Assembly (NCBI GenBank): GCA_036365145.1
Contig: JAEOAD010002279.1
Span: 4,087,001 to 4,151,000 of the forward strand
DNA from: Orientallactaga sibirica
Lineage: Eukaryota > Chordata > Mammalia > Rodentia > Dipodidae
Direction of reading: 5' to 3'
DNA: 64,000 bases
The stretch's first letter is position 1, and every line of letters starts with the position of its first letter. The translations under genes were made by a program, and so were the position numbers. The notes under the pieces are model-generated. The model was not told the DNA's origin and searched no databases. It saw only the letters and a program-made list of their open reading frames with translations. Of this stretch, positions 30,423 through 40,347 are shown piece by piece.

Positions 30423-30617
30423 TTTGACAGAAAGAGGAAGGGAAAGGGGGTTGGTGGGAGAGAATGGGCGCGCCAGGGCCTCCAGCCGCTGCAAATGAAC
30501 TTCAGACACATGTGCCACCTTGTACACCTGGCTTACATGGGTCCTGGGGAATCAAACCTGGGTCCTTTGGCTCTGCAGGCAAACGCCTTAACCATTAAGC
30601 CATTCCTCCAGCCCAGC
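30384..30617 (-). mobile_element. B2-type SINE, right arm of inverted pair
   Basis: Complete, preceded by about 11 TTTA units. Tail to tail with 30050 over about 50 bases. The two AAAT/TTTA arrays are themselves complementary. Confidence 0.95.
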
Positions 30618-30799
30618 CCCCATCCTTAAAATCGTCTTTGAGGCAGGGCGCGGGGTCCTCTGTGAGAAGATCGCAAGAACCAGCCAAACCCAGGACGGAT
30701 GGATGGAGAAGCCAGTTCCATCCGGAATGAAGTGGACCCAAGGGCTGGGGAGATTTTTTGGGTGAGGAACAGCTAGAGGGAATGAATGACTGGGCTCAA

Positions 30800-30930
30800 C
30801 CTGAAGACAGCCTTAAGCAGTATCTGCCTTTTACACGGCCCTTGCTGGGCCAGGCACCATGCTACACGCTTTCTATGTGCTGAGAGACTAAGTAAGTTGC
30901 CCAGATTGGAACACGTGGTATGCCGCTTTT
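30800..30930 (-). mobile_element. Possible MIR relic
   Basis: gggccaggcaccatgctaca, then gagactaagtaagttgccca resembles MIR with a deleted middle. Confidence 0.5.
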
Positions 30931-31800
30931 ACTGACCAAGTTCCACAGCCTTACAGAGAACGTGGCTGGGTGAAGCAGGGATCTGACTTCCAGTCTCCCA
31001 CAGAACAGTGGCTCTTTTGCGTGGGCCCAGGGCACAGCCATAACCTCAGGGGGCAGATGTGAAATGGGAGGGGCTCTTGGCCCTTCCTCCTTGGACACCA
31101 GATGGCCACAGTGCAGGATCCTTGTGGGCGGCCAGGAGCTCCCCATTGCCAGGTGACTGCCCACAGCTGGGTGTGCCCATGGAAGCAGGAAGATACACCC
31201 CCACACCCCCAGTCCTTTCTCTGTAGGGTCTGATAGCTCTCCCAGGGTTCACCACATAGCTGGCTGCCAGATACTCCCTTAACCTCCGACTCCCTTCTCT
31301 GGGGTCTTCAAGGTCTCTGGGGTGCACTGTTGTAACTGGCTGGCTCCCAGCGCTTTGTGGAGGACAAGGCCTGCCCGGACCTCCTCCACGTCCAGGCAGC
31401 AATGTTTTCCACGGTGATGGTCCCCGTGGGGCACGGCAGGGGGAAGTGACCGGCTATCGCCGGGTCCAACTTTGGCTCTGTTAGCAAGGCCTGGTTGTCA
31501 GGCCCCGCAACATGCTGACAGTAGAGCTGGGAAAACAATGCCACGTAGGAGGACATGTGTTTGTCTGTTTGCTCGCCTCCTGACCTGAGTGCCAGCAGCG
31601 GCCACACTTTATTGTCCCTTCTGGTCCCCAGCACGCACTCAGCTTGACCCTAGATGTATTTGACTCTCCTTCCAAGGAATTGCAGCATTGGCTGTGTGGC
31701 AGGGGTGCAAGTTGGCCAGTTTGTCTTTTCTCTCAATGCCTGGGTGGGAGGAGGATTCAGATTCATGTAGTCGTCTTCTTCTTTTTTAATTTACTGATTT
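30931..31800. other. Unique sequence, no gene seen
   Basis: Minus-strand frames of 108-118 codons (30862-31634) overlap in different frames without domains. Confidence 0.4.
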
Positions 31801-31801
31801 T

Positions 31802-32018
31802 AAATCTTTTTTTAAAAAATATTTTATTTGAGAGAGAGAACGAGGCAAAGAGAGAGAGAGAGCAAGTGAGCGCACGCCAGGGCCTCCAGCCACTGCAAAC
31901 GAACTCCAGATGCATGCGCCCCCTTGTGCATCTGGGTTATGTGGGTCCTGGAGAATCGAACTGGGATCCTTTGACTTTATAGGCAAGCGCCTTAACCGCT
32001 AAGCCATCTCTCCAGCCT
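31802..32018 (-). mobile_element. B2-type SINE
   Basis: Complete, with gcgcccccttgtgcatc in the body and the head ending ccatctctccagcc. Confidence 0.95.
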
Positions 32019-32154
32019 GCAGGTGGCCTTCTTGAAGCCATTGCCAAAGACCCCTGGAAGTCGCCGCCTCCTTGTCTCAGGTCACGTGTAGAAAGACAGG
32101 ATGTCTGGCAGAAAGTCTAATCAGACCCTCATGAATTGAACAGGAGTGAAGGGA

Positions 32155-32290
32155 CTTTGGAGATTTCCTGTCCAAATCATTTGTCTTATAGATAAGGAAA
32201 TGGGTCCCATCTGGGCAGATTCACCTGGCTAGAGCATCTCAGGTCACCCGTGACAGTCAGATCTTGAGCCAAAGCCTCCTCAGGCCTCTT
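32155..32290 (-). mobile_element. Possible MIR-like relic
   Basis: gggactttggagatttcctgtcc, gtcttatagataaggaaatgg and caggtcacccgtgacagtcag recall old core-SINE wording. Confidence 0.35.
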
Positions 32291-32374
32291 GCCCACTGTA
32301 CACCCCTCCACACTGCATCTCGTTGCTTCCGCTTCTCCTGCTGGGGGGATACAAGTGACTGTGACTATTACTCA

Positions 32375-32617
32375 GGGCTGGAGGGATGGCTTAGTGGTTA
32401 AGTCGCTTGCCTGAAAAGCCAAAGGACCCTGGTTCGATTCCCCAGGACCCACGTAAGCCAGATGCACAAGGGGCGCGCGTCTGGAATTCCTTTGCAATGG
32501 CTGGTGTCCTGGTGCACCCATTCTCCCTCCCTTTCTCTCTCTCTCTTTCTGTCCCCCTGCCTATTTCACTCTCTCAAATAAATAAAGAAAAATTAAAAAT
32601 ATTTTAAAAAAAACAAC
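32375..32617 (+). mobile_element. B2-type SINE
   Basis: Complete with B-box ggttcgattcc. It has a shortened cacaaggggcgcgcg and a long CT-rich end. Confidence 0.95.
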
Positions 32618-32693
32618 CCTGCTGTTCCTGCCACCCTCCGTGGCTGCTAATGTCCAATTTTACCAGCTGTCACTTCCCTTTGTGGATGGGGCT

Positions 32694-32835
32694 GCGGTCA
32701 GCAGCATGGGCTTCTCTAGAGGGCCGTAGAGGTCCAGTCCCAGCTCTTCTACTGTGGCATTGTGTGGCCTTGGGAAAGCCATTTAATCTGAGTCCTGGCT
32801 TGTCACTGGGAGCTGGGGTAAGGTGAGTTGGCCTC
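32694..32835 (+). mobile_element. MIR relic
   Basis: ccagtcccagctcttctact, gtgtggccttgggaaagcc and atttaatctgagtcctgg follow the MIR tRNA-part and core order. Confidence 0.75.
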
Positions 32836-32860
32836 AGTGGCCCCCAGTAGCCTTTCCATG

Positions 32861-32921
32861 GGTCCTGGAGAGTTGAACTGGGATCCTCTGGCTTTCCAGT
32901 CCCAGCATCTTCTCCAGCCCA
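32861..32921 (-). mobile_element. B2-type SINE fragment
   Basis: Head part only: gggtcctggagagttgaactggg to cttctccagccc. Confidence 0.8.
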
Positions 32922-32962
32922 TTCATGAATGAATGAATGAATGAATTAATTAATTAATTAAT
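32922..32962. repeat. (ATGA)n(ATTA)n
   Basis: Four ATGA units change into four ATTA units and then run into a B1. Confidence 0.95.
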
Positions 32963-33075
32963 TTGGTTTTTGGTGAGGGTCTCCATTTAATTCACTGAGT
33001 CTCTGGCCTTGAACTCATGCCTTCTACCTCTCAGTGCTGGGATTAAAGGTGTGCTTGTGACCACACCCGCTTTGA
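32963..33075 (-). mobile_element. B1 SINE, internally deleted
   Basis: Several block losses (for example the caggctgacctgg part). The attaaaggtgtgc block is kept. Confidence 0.88.
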
Positions 33076-33205
33076 ATTTTTTTTTTTTTTTGGGTAGGGT
33101 CTCAGTCTGGCCCAGGCTCAGTGGTCTCTCAGGGTGGCCTTGAACTCTTAGCGATTCTCCTACCTTTGCCTGTGCTGGGATTAAAGGCGTACGCCAACCA
33201 GGATT
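33076..33205 (-). mobile_element. B1 SINE, internally deleted
   Basis: Loses gacctggaattcactatg and some of the end. It directly follows the previous B1. Confidence 0.88.
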
Positions 33206-33332
33206 TTTTTAATGAGAGAGGATTGGTCCCAGGACCTCCACCCACTGCAGTCTAAAACTGCCACCTTGTGCGCATGTGCAGCCTTGCGTAGGCCATCTCA
33301 GGTCCAGCCAGGCATTCCGTTGAGCCATCTCT
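33206..33332 (-). mobile_element. B2-type SINE, diverged
   Basis: atgagagaggattggtcccagg to gttgagccatctct; many losses. This is an older copy. Confidence 0.75.
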
Positions 33333-33504
33333 TTTTATTTATTTTTGTTTATTTGGTTTTTGGTTTTTCAAAGTAGGGTCTCACTCTAGCCCAGGCTGAC
33401 CTGGAATTCACTATGTAGTCTCAGGTGGCCTTGAACTCATGGTGATCCTCCTACCTTTGCCTCCCGAATGCTGGGATTAAAGGCGTGCACCACCATGTCC
33501 GGCG
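33333..33504 (-). mobile_element. B1 SINE
   Basis: Nearly complete, inserted at or near the head of the old B2 before it. It ends caccaccatgtccggc. Confidence 0.94.
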
Positions 33505-34847
33505 GGAGAGAGAGTTTTGCCTTCATGGCTCTGCCCTCCCCTTGGCTTCAGGTGCCAGGAGTAACTAGTCTGGGAGGACCCCGTTACTTCTGATCACTTC
33601 ATTGCCACGTTTTCTCTGCCTCAGTGCTGTGGGCACAAGCCTTGCCATCCCTGGGCATCTACCCAGGGTGAGGGCTGCCTGTGGACGTGTGAGGAGGCGA
33701 GCTGCCCTAGCTGATTGGCATGGCCTTGGGCAGGATGACAGCTGGACGTAGGCACGTGCCAGATCCTGTGTCATGTCTCCCGATTGGATGCTGTGTGAGC
33801 CCAGCGCCCGTTAAACCACAGGTACAGCCTAGTGCTGGTACGCTGGCAGCGGAGCAGGCCAGAAGCCTCCGGCCTCTTGTCGGTGTATTCAGTCACACCG
33901 TTGTGTTGGTTGTTTTACGCGGTTGTCACTCTTGGGTTTTTCGCCTTGGCTGTGAAGTTGCGCTGTTTTCTGAACATAATCTTTTGTTTTGTGTAATCCG
34001 AACCCAAGTGTCTGGGCATGAAGAGGGTGGTTTTTCTCTCTGCTTCCTTAACAAAGGGCATCCTAGAACATCACATCTGGAAGTGATTGGGCGTCTGGTT
34101 TGAAGAGAATGTGTGTGTGTGTGTGTGAGTGTGTACATGCTGCTATCATAATAGGCCCCTGTCTCTCCAACCATGCATATAGCTATGTTTCATTCTATGT
34201 AGATGATTTTACACACGGAGGGCATCAGGCTGGGGCAAGGTCTTACATGGTATGCGCGTGTATAAACTTCGATTTCTCCTTAGAGTGAGGAAATTTTCCA
34301 GGGCGTTTATGGCTATAAATGCATTTGCGGTGAGGGGTGTTGATCTGTTTCCCTTACAAAGCTTAATAAACCATTTAACAGCTCCTCCAGTGACTAATTG
34401 GCCATTTTCTCATGATTTCCGGGTACTGCCATACTGGGCATCACGGGCTCCCCATTCTCTACCCCTAAGAGAAGGTGATCGCCACTCTGAGAGTGCCTGA
34501 GAAAGAGGGTCAGCTCCATTTTCAAAGTCGCCTGTTCTGACAGTCAGTCCATTCGTGATGTCTCCTCACTGCCTGGCTTTGGCGAGGGTGGGAGCCTCTG
34601 GGCAGTTGTGCCCTTGACAGCGAGGCTCCAAAAGCAATCTTTTGACTGCTCAAGGTTGGAGCTGTTCATAATTTGGGCTGTGTCAGCCAGTAGAGTCTGT
34701 GTCCTCACCTTGGGGGTGACAGACAGGGAGTGCAGAGTGCCCTGGTTCACATCTCGTGGAGAATGGCTGTGCAAGCGGAGGGCAGACCCAGAGAAGCGTT
34801 GGCCCCAAGGGATGACAGGCCAGCTCATTCCTTAGGAGTATTTTAAA
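33505..34847. other. Long unique block with possible conserved element
   Basis: No SINE. It holds a (TG)n at 34107-34130. At 34265-34440 an AT-richer stretch includes ggctataaatgcatttgcgg, cttaataaaccatttaacag and gtgactaattggcc. That looks like enhancer-type non-coding DNA, but this is a visual impression only. Confidence 0.4.
34107..34130 (+). repeat. (TG)n short
   Basis: About nine TG units. Confidence 0.9.
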
Positions 34848-35032
34848 GATTTTTATTTGTATTTATTTATTAGCGACCGAGAGAGGGAGAGTAAGAATGG
34901 GTGCGTCAGGGCCTCTAGCCACTGCAAATGAACTCCAGATGCACGTGCTACCGTATGCAACTGGAGTGCCCATTTTCCCTCTCTCTCTTCCTCTCTGTGT
35001 CTCTAATAAATAAAGAAAATAAAATATTTTTA
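34848..35032. mobile_element. Fold-back B2 chimera
   Basis: The left part (34848-34964) is a minus-strand B2 from tail to gtatgcaactgg. It then switches to plus-strand B2 3' sequence (gtgcccattttccctctctc... aataaataaag, 34965-35032). One B2 cannot give this, so it is a joint of two opposite copies or an inverted insertion. Confidence 0.85.
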
Positions 35033-35047
35033 CAAAATGCACCTTGG

Positions 35048-35262
35048 GGGCTGGAGAGATGGCTTAGTGGTTAAGGCATTTGCCTGAAAAGCCAAAGGAT
35101 CCCAGTTCCACTCTCTTCAGGCCCCACGTAAGCCAGATGCACAAGGGGGCCGCATGTGTCTGGAATTCATTTGCAGTGGCTGGAGGCCCTGGTGTGCCCA
35201 TTCTCTTTCTCACTCTCTCTCTCTGCCTCTTTCTCTCAAATAAAATAAAATAACTAAATAAA
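35048..35262 (+). mobile_element. B2-type SINE, first of serial pair
   Basis: Complete, between target copies at 35037-35047 and 35263-35273 (atgcaccttgg). Confidence 0.96.
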
Positions 35263-35273
35263 ATGCACCTTGG

Positions 35274-35493
35274 GGGCTGGAGGGATGGCTTAGCGGTTGA
35301 GGCACTTGCCTGCAAAGCCAAAGGACTTCGGTTTGATTCCCCAGGACCCACATAAGCCAGATGCACAAGGTGGCACATGCATCCGGAGTTCGTTTGCAGT
35401 GGCTAGAGGCCTTGTCATGCCCATTTTCCCTCTCCCTCTCTCTCCTTCCATCTCTCTCCCCCCCTTCTCTCAAATAAATAAATAAAAATATTT
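35274..35493 (+). mobile_element. B2-type SINE, second of serial pair
   Basis: Complete with A-box tggcttagcgg, between the second target copy and a third (tgcaccttgg, 35494-35503). Confidence 0.96.
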
Positions 35494-35503
35494 TGCACCT
35501 TGG

Positions 35504-35993
35504 TTTAAGATTCAGCTTCTTGTAGTATATTTTAAACCATCAGAAAGGTAAATATATAACCTTCGTGGTTTTTTTTACCTGCTTTGAACAACCCCTCCCC
35601 CAAATTGTTTCATTCATCCTAAGGGTCACACCCTCCCCTGCATGGCCCTCTCCTTGAGAGCAGAGTTTTATTGTGAGCAGGTAAACTGAGGCAAACTATT
35701 CCTTTCCAGTCCCTTTACCCTAACCTGCTTGCCTCTGATGTTGCTACAGAGTGCACACAGTTCCTTGGAGACGTTTTGGGAGTTCTGCTGTTAACTGTGG
35801 AGCAGGTCCTGGCTTCTAGTAGCTTCCATCCAGATACTGTTTTTTCACTTAGGATGACAAACCTTTTTGCTAAGGGATCAGAAAGCAGGTGCTTGCCTCT
35901 GCCCTTCCAGATGGATGGCACCCAGTTCCCTGGGTAAGGGGAGGCCATCTTTTTCAGTACTTTGGCTGGTATTCCTTATCCAAAGCTGGGAGG
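35504..35993. other. Unique sequence, no gene seen
   Basis: No exon recognised. Confidence 0.4.
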
Positions 35994-36007
35994 GAGAGTT
36001 GCCCTTT

Positions 36008-36232
36008 TAAAAAAAAAAAAAATTTATTTAATTGAGAATGACAGAGAGAGAAAGAGGCATATAGATAGATAGAGAATGGGCGCACCAGGTCCTCCAGCCA
36101 CTGCAAATGAACTGCAGGTGCATGCGCCACCTCGTGCATCTGGCTTACATGGGTCCTGGGGAAAAGCCTTGAACCGGGGTCCTTAGGCTTTACAGGGAAG
36201 TGCTTAACCACTAAGCCATTTCACTAGTCCCC
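36008..36232 (-). mobile_element. B2-type SINE with perfect TSD
   Basis: Flanked by 14-bp gagagttgcccttt at 35994-36007 and 36233-36246. Uses the gccttgaaccgggg form. It has a small (GATA)n near the tail. Confidence 0.96.
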
Positions 36233-36332
36233 GAGAGTTGCCCTTTCTGAGCCAAGCTAAGATAAAGTGTGTGTGTGTGGGGTGGGCCATAGCTGAGAGA
36301 CATAACCACTTAGAAGCTGCCAGTCTGTGGAG

Positions 36333-36334
36333 TC

Positions 36335-36389
<55 letters not shown>

Positions 36390-36392
36390 TTT
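36333..36392 (+). repeat. (TTTA)n microsatellite
   Basis: About 14 TTTA units. Confidence 0.96.
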
Positions 36393-36399
36393 TTCTTTT

Positions 36400-36648
36400 G
36401 TGACCCCGGAGGCCTCACACTACTCAGCAAGCACTCTTCCACTGGAGCTACACCCCCTCATCCCTTCTTTCCCACTTTGACACATGATCTTAGGTATGCA
36501 GCCTAGTCTTGCCTCAAGCTAAGGATGCCCTCAAACCTCTGATCTGGTATTACAGGCTTGTGCTACGGTGCCCAGTTTGCGCAGTACTGAGTGTTGAACC
36601 CAGGTCTTCAGACATGCACCGTACCAACTGAGAGTCATCATTGACCTC
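36400..36648 (-). mobile_element. ID / B1 / ID composite (B4-type plus ID)
   Basis: An ID piece (cctcacactactcagcaagc... ccactggagctacacccc), a diverged B1 (tgccctcaaacctctgatctgg, ggtattacaggcttgtgc) and another ID-like piece (gtgttgaacccaggtc, ccgtaccaactgagagtc) lie in order, all on the minus strand. Read on that strand, the last two make an ID-then-B1 (B4-type) unit. Confidence 0.65.
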
Positions 36649-36657
36649 TTTTTAAAA

Positions 36658-36812
36658 ATGTGGCACACGCCTTTAATCCCAGCACTAGAGAGACAGAGGT
36701 AGGAGGATCGCCATGAGTTTAAGGCCACCCTGAGACTACACAGTGAATTCCAGGTCAGCCTGAGCTAGAGCGAGATCCTACCTGGCAAAACCAAAAAATT
36801 TTAAAAAAAAAA
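36658..36812 (+). mobile_element. B1 SINE, 5' truncated
   Basis: Starts at tggcacacgcctttaatcc. Confidence 0.93.
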
Positions 36813-36824
36813 ATGTCATTTTAA

Positions 36825-36935
36825 GCCAGGCGTGTTAGCGCATGCCCTTTAATCCCAGCCACCCTGAGACTACAGAGTGAATTCCAGGTCAGCTTGAGCT
36901 AGAGCGAAACCCTACCTTGAACCCCCCCCCCCCAA
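36825..36935 (+). mobile_element. B1 SINE, internally deleted
   Basis: Jumps from aatcccag to ccaccctgagactacag, losing about 45 bases. A C-run replaces the A-rich end. Confidence 0.93.
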
Positions 36936-36950
36936 ATATATATAATTTTA

Positions 36951-37045
36951 GTGCTGGAGAGATGGCTTAGTGGTTAAGATACTTACCTGCAGACAGCAGG
37001 CTTTGCAAGCAAGTGCCTTTAGCTACTGAACAATCTCCCTAGCCC
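36951..37045. mobile_element. Two B2 heads in inverted orientation
   Basis: A plus-strand head (gctggagagatggcttagtgg... cttacctgcag, 36953-36992) is followed at once by a minus-strand head (aggctttgcaagcaagtgcc... caatctccctagccc). This is a short palindrome of two tRNA-like heads. Confidence 0.8.
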
Positions 37046-37049
37046 TAAC

Positions 37050-37053
37050 CTCT

Positions 37054-37090
<37 letters not shown>
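37050..37090 (+). repeat. (CA)n microsatellite
   Basis: About 18 CA units. Confidence 0.97.
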
Positions 37091-37093
<3 letters not shown>

Positions 37094-37238
37094 TTTGTTT
37101 TTTCGAGGTAGGATCTTGCTCTAGCCCAGGCTGACCTGGAATTCACTATGTAGTCTCAGACTGGCCTCAAACTCATGGTGATCCTTCTACCTTTGCCTCC
37201 CAAATGCTGGGATGAAAGGCGTGTGCCACCATGCCCAT
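37091..37238 (-). mobile_element. B1 SINE
   Basis: Complete with scattered changes, ending ccaccatgcccatc. Confidence 0.94.
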
Positions 37239-37240
37239 CT

Positions 37241-37420
37241 TAATAATATCTTTTATTTATTTGAGAGAAAAAAGAGGCAGATGGGGGGGGGTGGAAAGAG
37301 AATGGTTGCTCCAGGGTCGCTGCAAACAAACTCCAGACACATGCACCACCTGTGCATCTGGCTTACGTGGGTCCTGGGGAATTGAATTAGGGTCCTTTGG
37401 CTTTGCAGGCAAGTGTCCCC
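37241..37420 (-). mobile_element. B2-type SINE, head lost
   Basis: Runs to ttgcaggcaagtgtcccccc; the ctaagccatctc head is missing. Confidence 0.92.
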
Positions 37421-37429
37421 CCCACGGGC

Positions 37430-37567
37430 CTCTTGCTGTTACAAACAGAACACAAGATATTTGTGCTGCTTTTTGTGTCTGGCTTACTTGGGTGGCTTGG
37501 GAACTGAACCTAGGCCAGAAGACTTTTTAAACAAGTGCCTTTAATGACTGAGCCATCTTCCCAACCC
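37430..37567 (-). mobile_element. Old B2-type SINE
   Basis: gttacaaacagaacacaagatattt, gtgtctggcttacttgggtgg and atgactgagccatcttcccaaccccc: same layout as B2 but strongly diverged. Confidence 0.8.
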
Positions 37568-37578
37568 CCATCTCAACC

Positions 37579-37874
37579 CTTCTTTTTTTTTTAAACTTTT
37601 TAATTTATTTTTTATTATTTTTTTGGAGAGAGACACAGAGACAGACAGAGAGAGAGGGAGAGGAAGACAGAGTTGGGCGTGCCAGCAGTCTCTCAGCTGC
37701 TGCGAACGAAATCCAGATGTGTGCGCCCCATTGTGGTCAAGTGCGGCATTGCACCCTTGCGTCACTTTGCATCTGGCTAAATATGGGACCTGGAGATTGG
37801 AACCGCTGGACATTGGAACCAGTGTTCTTAGGCTTAGGAGGCAGGCGCCTTAACCCTAAGCCATCTCTCTAGTC
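37579..37874 (-). mobile_element. Long B2 variant with internal insert
   Basis: Third copy of the variant seen at 18691 and 22008, with ggtcaagtgcggcattgcacc and the doubled ggagattggaacc/ggacattggaacc. tcaaccctt lies on both sides (about 37573 and 37877), a probable TSD. Confidence 0.95.
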
Positions 37875-37885
37875 CTCAACCCTTT

Positions 37886-37924
37886 TTAAATAAATAAATA
37901 AATAAATATATATATATATATATA
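37886..37924. repeat. (AAAT)n(AT)n
   Basis: AAAT units pass into about nine AT units and then straight into a B1. Confidence 0.95.
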
Positions 37925-38062
37925 ATGAGGTAGGGTCTCACTGTAGCTTGGGCTGGCCTGGAATTCACTATGTAGTCTCAGGGTGCCCTTGAACTCATGG
38001 CGATTCTCCTACCTCTACCTCCCGAGTGCTGGGATTAAAGGCGTGCACCATCATGCCCAGCT
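37925..38062 (-). mobile_element. B1 SINE
   Basis: Complete, from atgaggtagggtctcactg to caccatcatgcccagc. Confidence 0.95.
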
Positions 38063-38063
38063 T

Positions 38064-38172
38064 TAAATGTTTCTGTTTTGAGACAGGGTCTCACTAAGTT
38101 GCTCTGGTTGGTCTTGAACCTTTTCAGTCCTGCCCCAGCCTCTTAAGTAGCTGAGACGACAGGCCTGGCTGT
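38064..38172 (-). mobile_element. Old proto-B1 monomer
   Basis: gagacagggtctcactaagttgctctgg, then cagcctcttaagtagctgag and gacaggcctggc is Alu-like, older wording. Confidence 0.75.
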
Positions 38173-38217
38173 AGTGACTTGCTATTGTATACATGGCTTT
38201 TATAAAAATGTCACGGC

Positions 38218-38368
38218 AGCCAGGCCTGGTGGTGCACGCCTTTCATCCCAGCACTCAGGAGGTAGAGGTCGGAGGATCGCTGTGAGTTCGAGGCCAGCCT
38301 GAGAGAATTCCAGAGGCTAGAGTGAGCCCCTGCCTCAAAAAAAAAGAAAAAAGAAAAAGAAAAGAAAT
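38218..38368 (+). mobile_element. B1 SINE
   Basis: Loses gactacatagt before gaattccag. Tail of AAAAAG-type units. Confidence 0.94.
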
Positions 38369-40163
38369 TGTGACAACCCAGTTCGTAAGAAGAAAATGGG
38401 AAAACCCCAGGGGCTTTCAGATGTCAGAACCCTGTTCCACGGGCTTTATGTAACTTGGTGAGCAGAGTGCCGTCTTACCTGAGGCCAGGCCACAGGTGAG
38501 CTCCTGGTCTGAGGAGGTAGTTATTCCCAGTTAGGCATAGACTCCTTCCTAGGTGCAGGTGAAGGAAGAAATGGACCCCCAAGAGAACCCAACATCACAC
38601 AGATCAACATAGCAGGACCACCTCCTGGGCCATTTATTATCTTCCCCACCTTCTGCCTCAGGTGGGCCAGGCTGGTGACGGAGCATCCTGATTCTAGCAT
38701 TGAGAACAAGGCTCTACAGGCAGCTAGAGTGAGTCCTACAGGGTTACCTGCCCTGTTCTGAGTCCAGGGCTTTTCTTTCTGGGATGGTCCTTTTGGGGTT
38801 GTTGGGCACCCTGGACCACCTATCCTTACCTGTGCCCAGTATTCCCTTGCTATGCCTGGCGCCTCCGGAGATAGGGCACCTTCCTGGTGATGAGGTCAGA
38901 GAAAAGCCCCCATTCTTCCCCTACTCCTCCTTCCTCTTTCCCCAAAACCGCTTTGAGGATAGTCCCATTTATTGCGAGTCTTATTATTGGGAGACTTGCG
39001 TGTTTAAAAATAAATGCTGGCACACAGAACTATATTGGGCATATGTAAGTCGCCCGCATGTAAATGTGTTTGAAGGACATTTACGTTGCGAGGGGGAACT
39101 CCAGTTAGAGGGGCTCAGGATGGGTGGGGAAGAGGTCCAAGGTCTGCCTGTTTAAGGCAGTTGAGTTATATAGCCTTTAGCCCTTGCTGGATCTGTCTTG
39201 ATGATACAAAACAAGATAGCTGGCACTTCAAAATTCAGAGAAACTGTTTCTTATCACCACGTCATATAATTGTCATGACTCAGAAAAATAAAATTGCCAC
39301 TCCACTGTGCCTCGCTTGCAATTGCTTTCGGGTGCCTACCAAGTCCCCAGCAGCAGCTGCAGAGAGAAAGAGAGAGAATGAATGAATGAATGAATGAATG
39401 AATGAATGAATGAATTTAGGGCGATGGTTTATTTATGTTAACGGCTACATTTGACTTGAAAATTCTGTCCCCTGAGCCTCGAGGTCAGCACATCGTGACT
39501 GATTGATGGCTGTCAGGAGCGGCCCAGGCAGCAGATTGTAAAGCGGGAAGTGGACAGATGAAGCATGGCTTTCAGGGGCTTAGCAGACCCCGGGACTTGA
39601 AAGGAAACCCAGCAGATGGAGAAGTCTGGGCTGGCTCCTGCCTTTTTTTCCTTTACACTCTCTCTCTCTTTTTTTTTCCTGGCCCCTCCCTCCCTTTTCT
39701 GTCGGGGATTAGAAAGTTGGGGAGGACATCGCGTCATCAGACTCCCCCCCCCCCCAGAATTTATCACTTAAAGGGTGATGCTAGAGTGAGATCCTAGCTG
39801 TTCTGGGCCTAAGATGGACCCACGTCCAATCCCAACCCCCTGCAGTCTCGGTTTAGAAACTGGGAGGTCTGACTCTTCCTTCAGGTTGTCTGTCCCAGAG
39901 GCATCTTGGGGGACCCTCACTTATCCTCAGGCCCCTCTCCCTCACCCCCGTGTTTTTGAGGTCTGTGGATCAAACAGGACTGACCAACTTCTGGGCTTTT
40001 CTTTCGCAGTGTTGCCAACCTCGCTAACTGAAATTTCTTTGGATTGTGTTTCCAGAGGGCTTTCTGGCTAATCCTTGTGTATTTCCTGTGGTGGAAACAA
40101 ACAGCATGGGACCCATGGGCCTGTTTACAGTCAGAGAGACATGGAAATGATGGAAGAGCTTTG
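38369..40163. other. Long unique block with possible conserved elements
   Basis: Only simple repeats inside (39374, 39746). Two AT-richer stretches look unlike the surroundings: 38960-39080 and 39215-39310, the latter with cttatcaccacgtcatataa and catgactcagaaa (AP-1/MARE-type core). A 123-codon plus frame (38784-39155) has no domain that I recognise. Confidence 0.4.
39374..39416 (+). repeat. (GAAT)n microsatellite
   Basis: About ten GAAT units. Confidence 0.96.
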
Positions 40164-40347
40164 ACGTTTTTAAAAAAATATTTTATTTCTATTTATTTAT
40201 TTGAGAGACAGATACAGAAATAGGCAGGGGGAGAGAGAATGGGCATACCAGGGCCTCCAACCACTGCAAACGAACTCCAGATGCGTGCGCCTGGTTTACA
40301 TGGGTCCTGGGGAATTGAACCTGGGTCCTTTGGCTTTGCAGACTAGA
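40164..40347 (-). mobile_element. B2-type SINE, head lost
   Basis: Runs to tttggctttgcagactag. The cacccccttgtgcatct part is shortened, and the tRNA-like head is missing. Confidence 0.92.
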
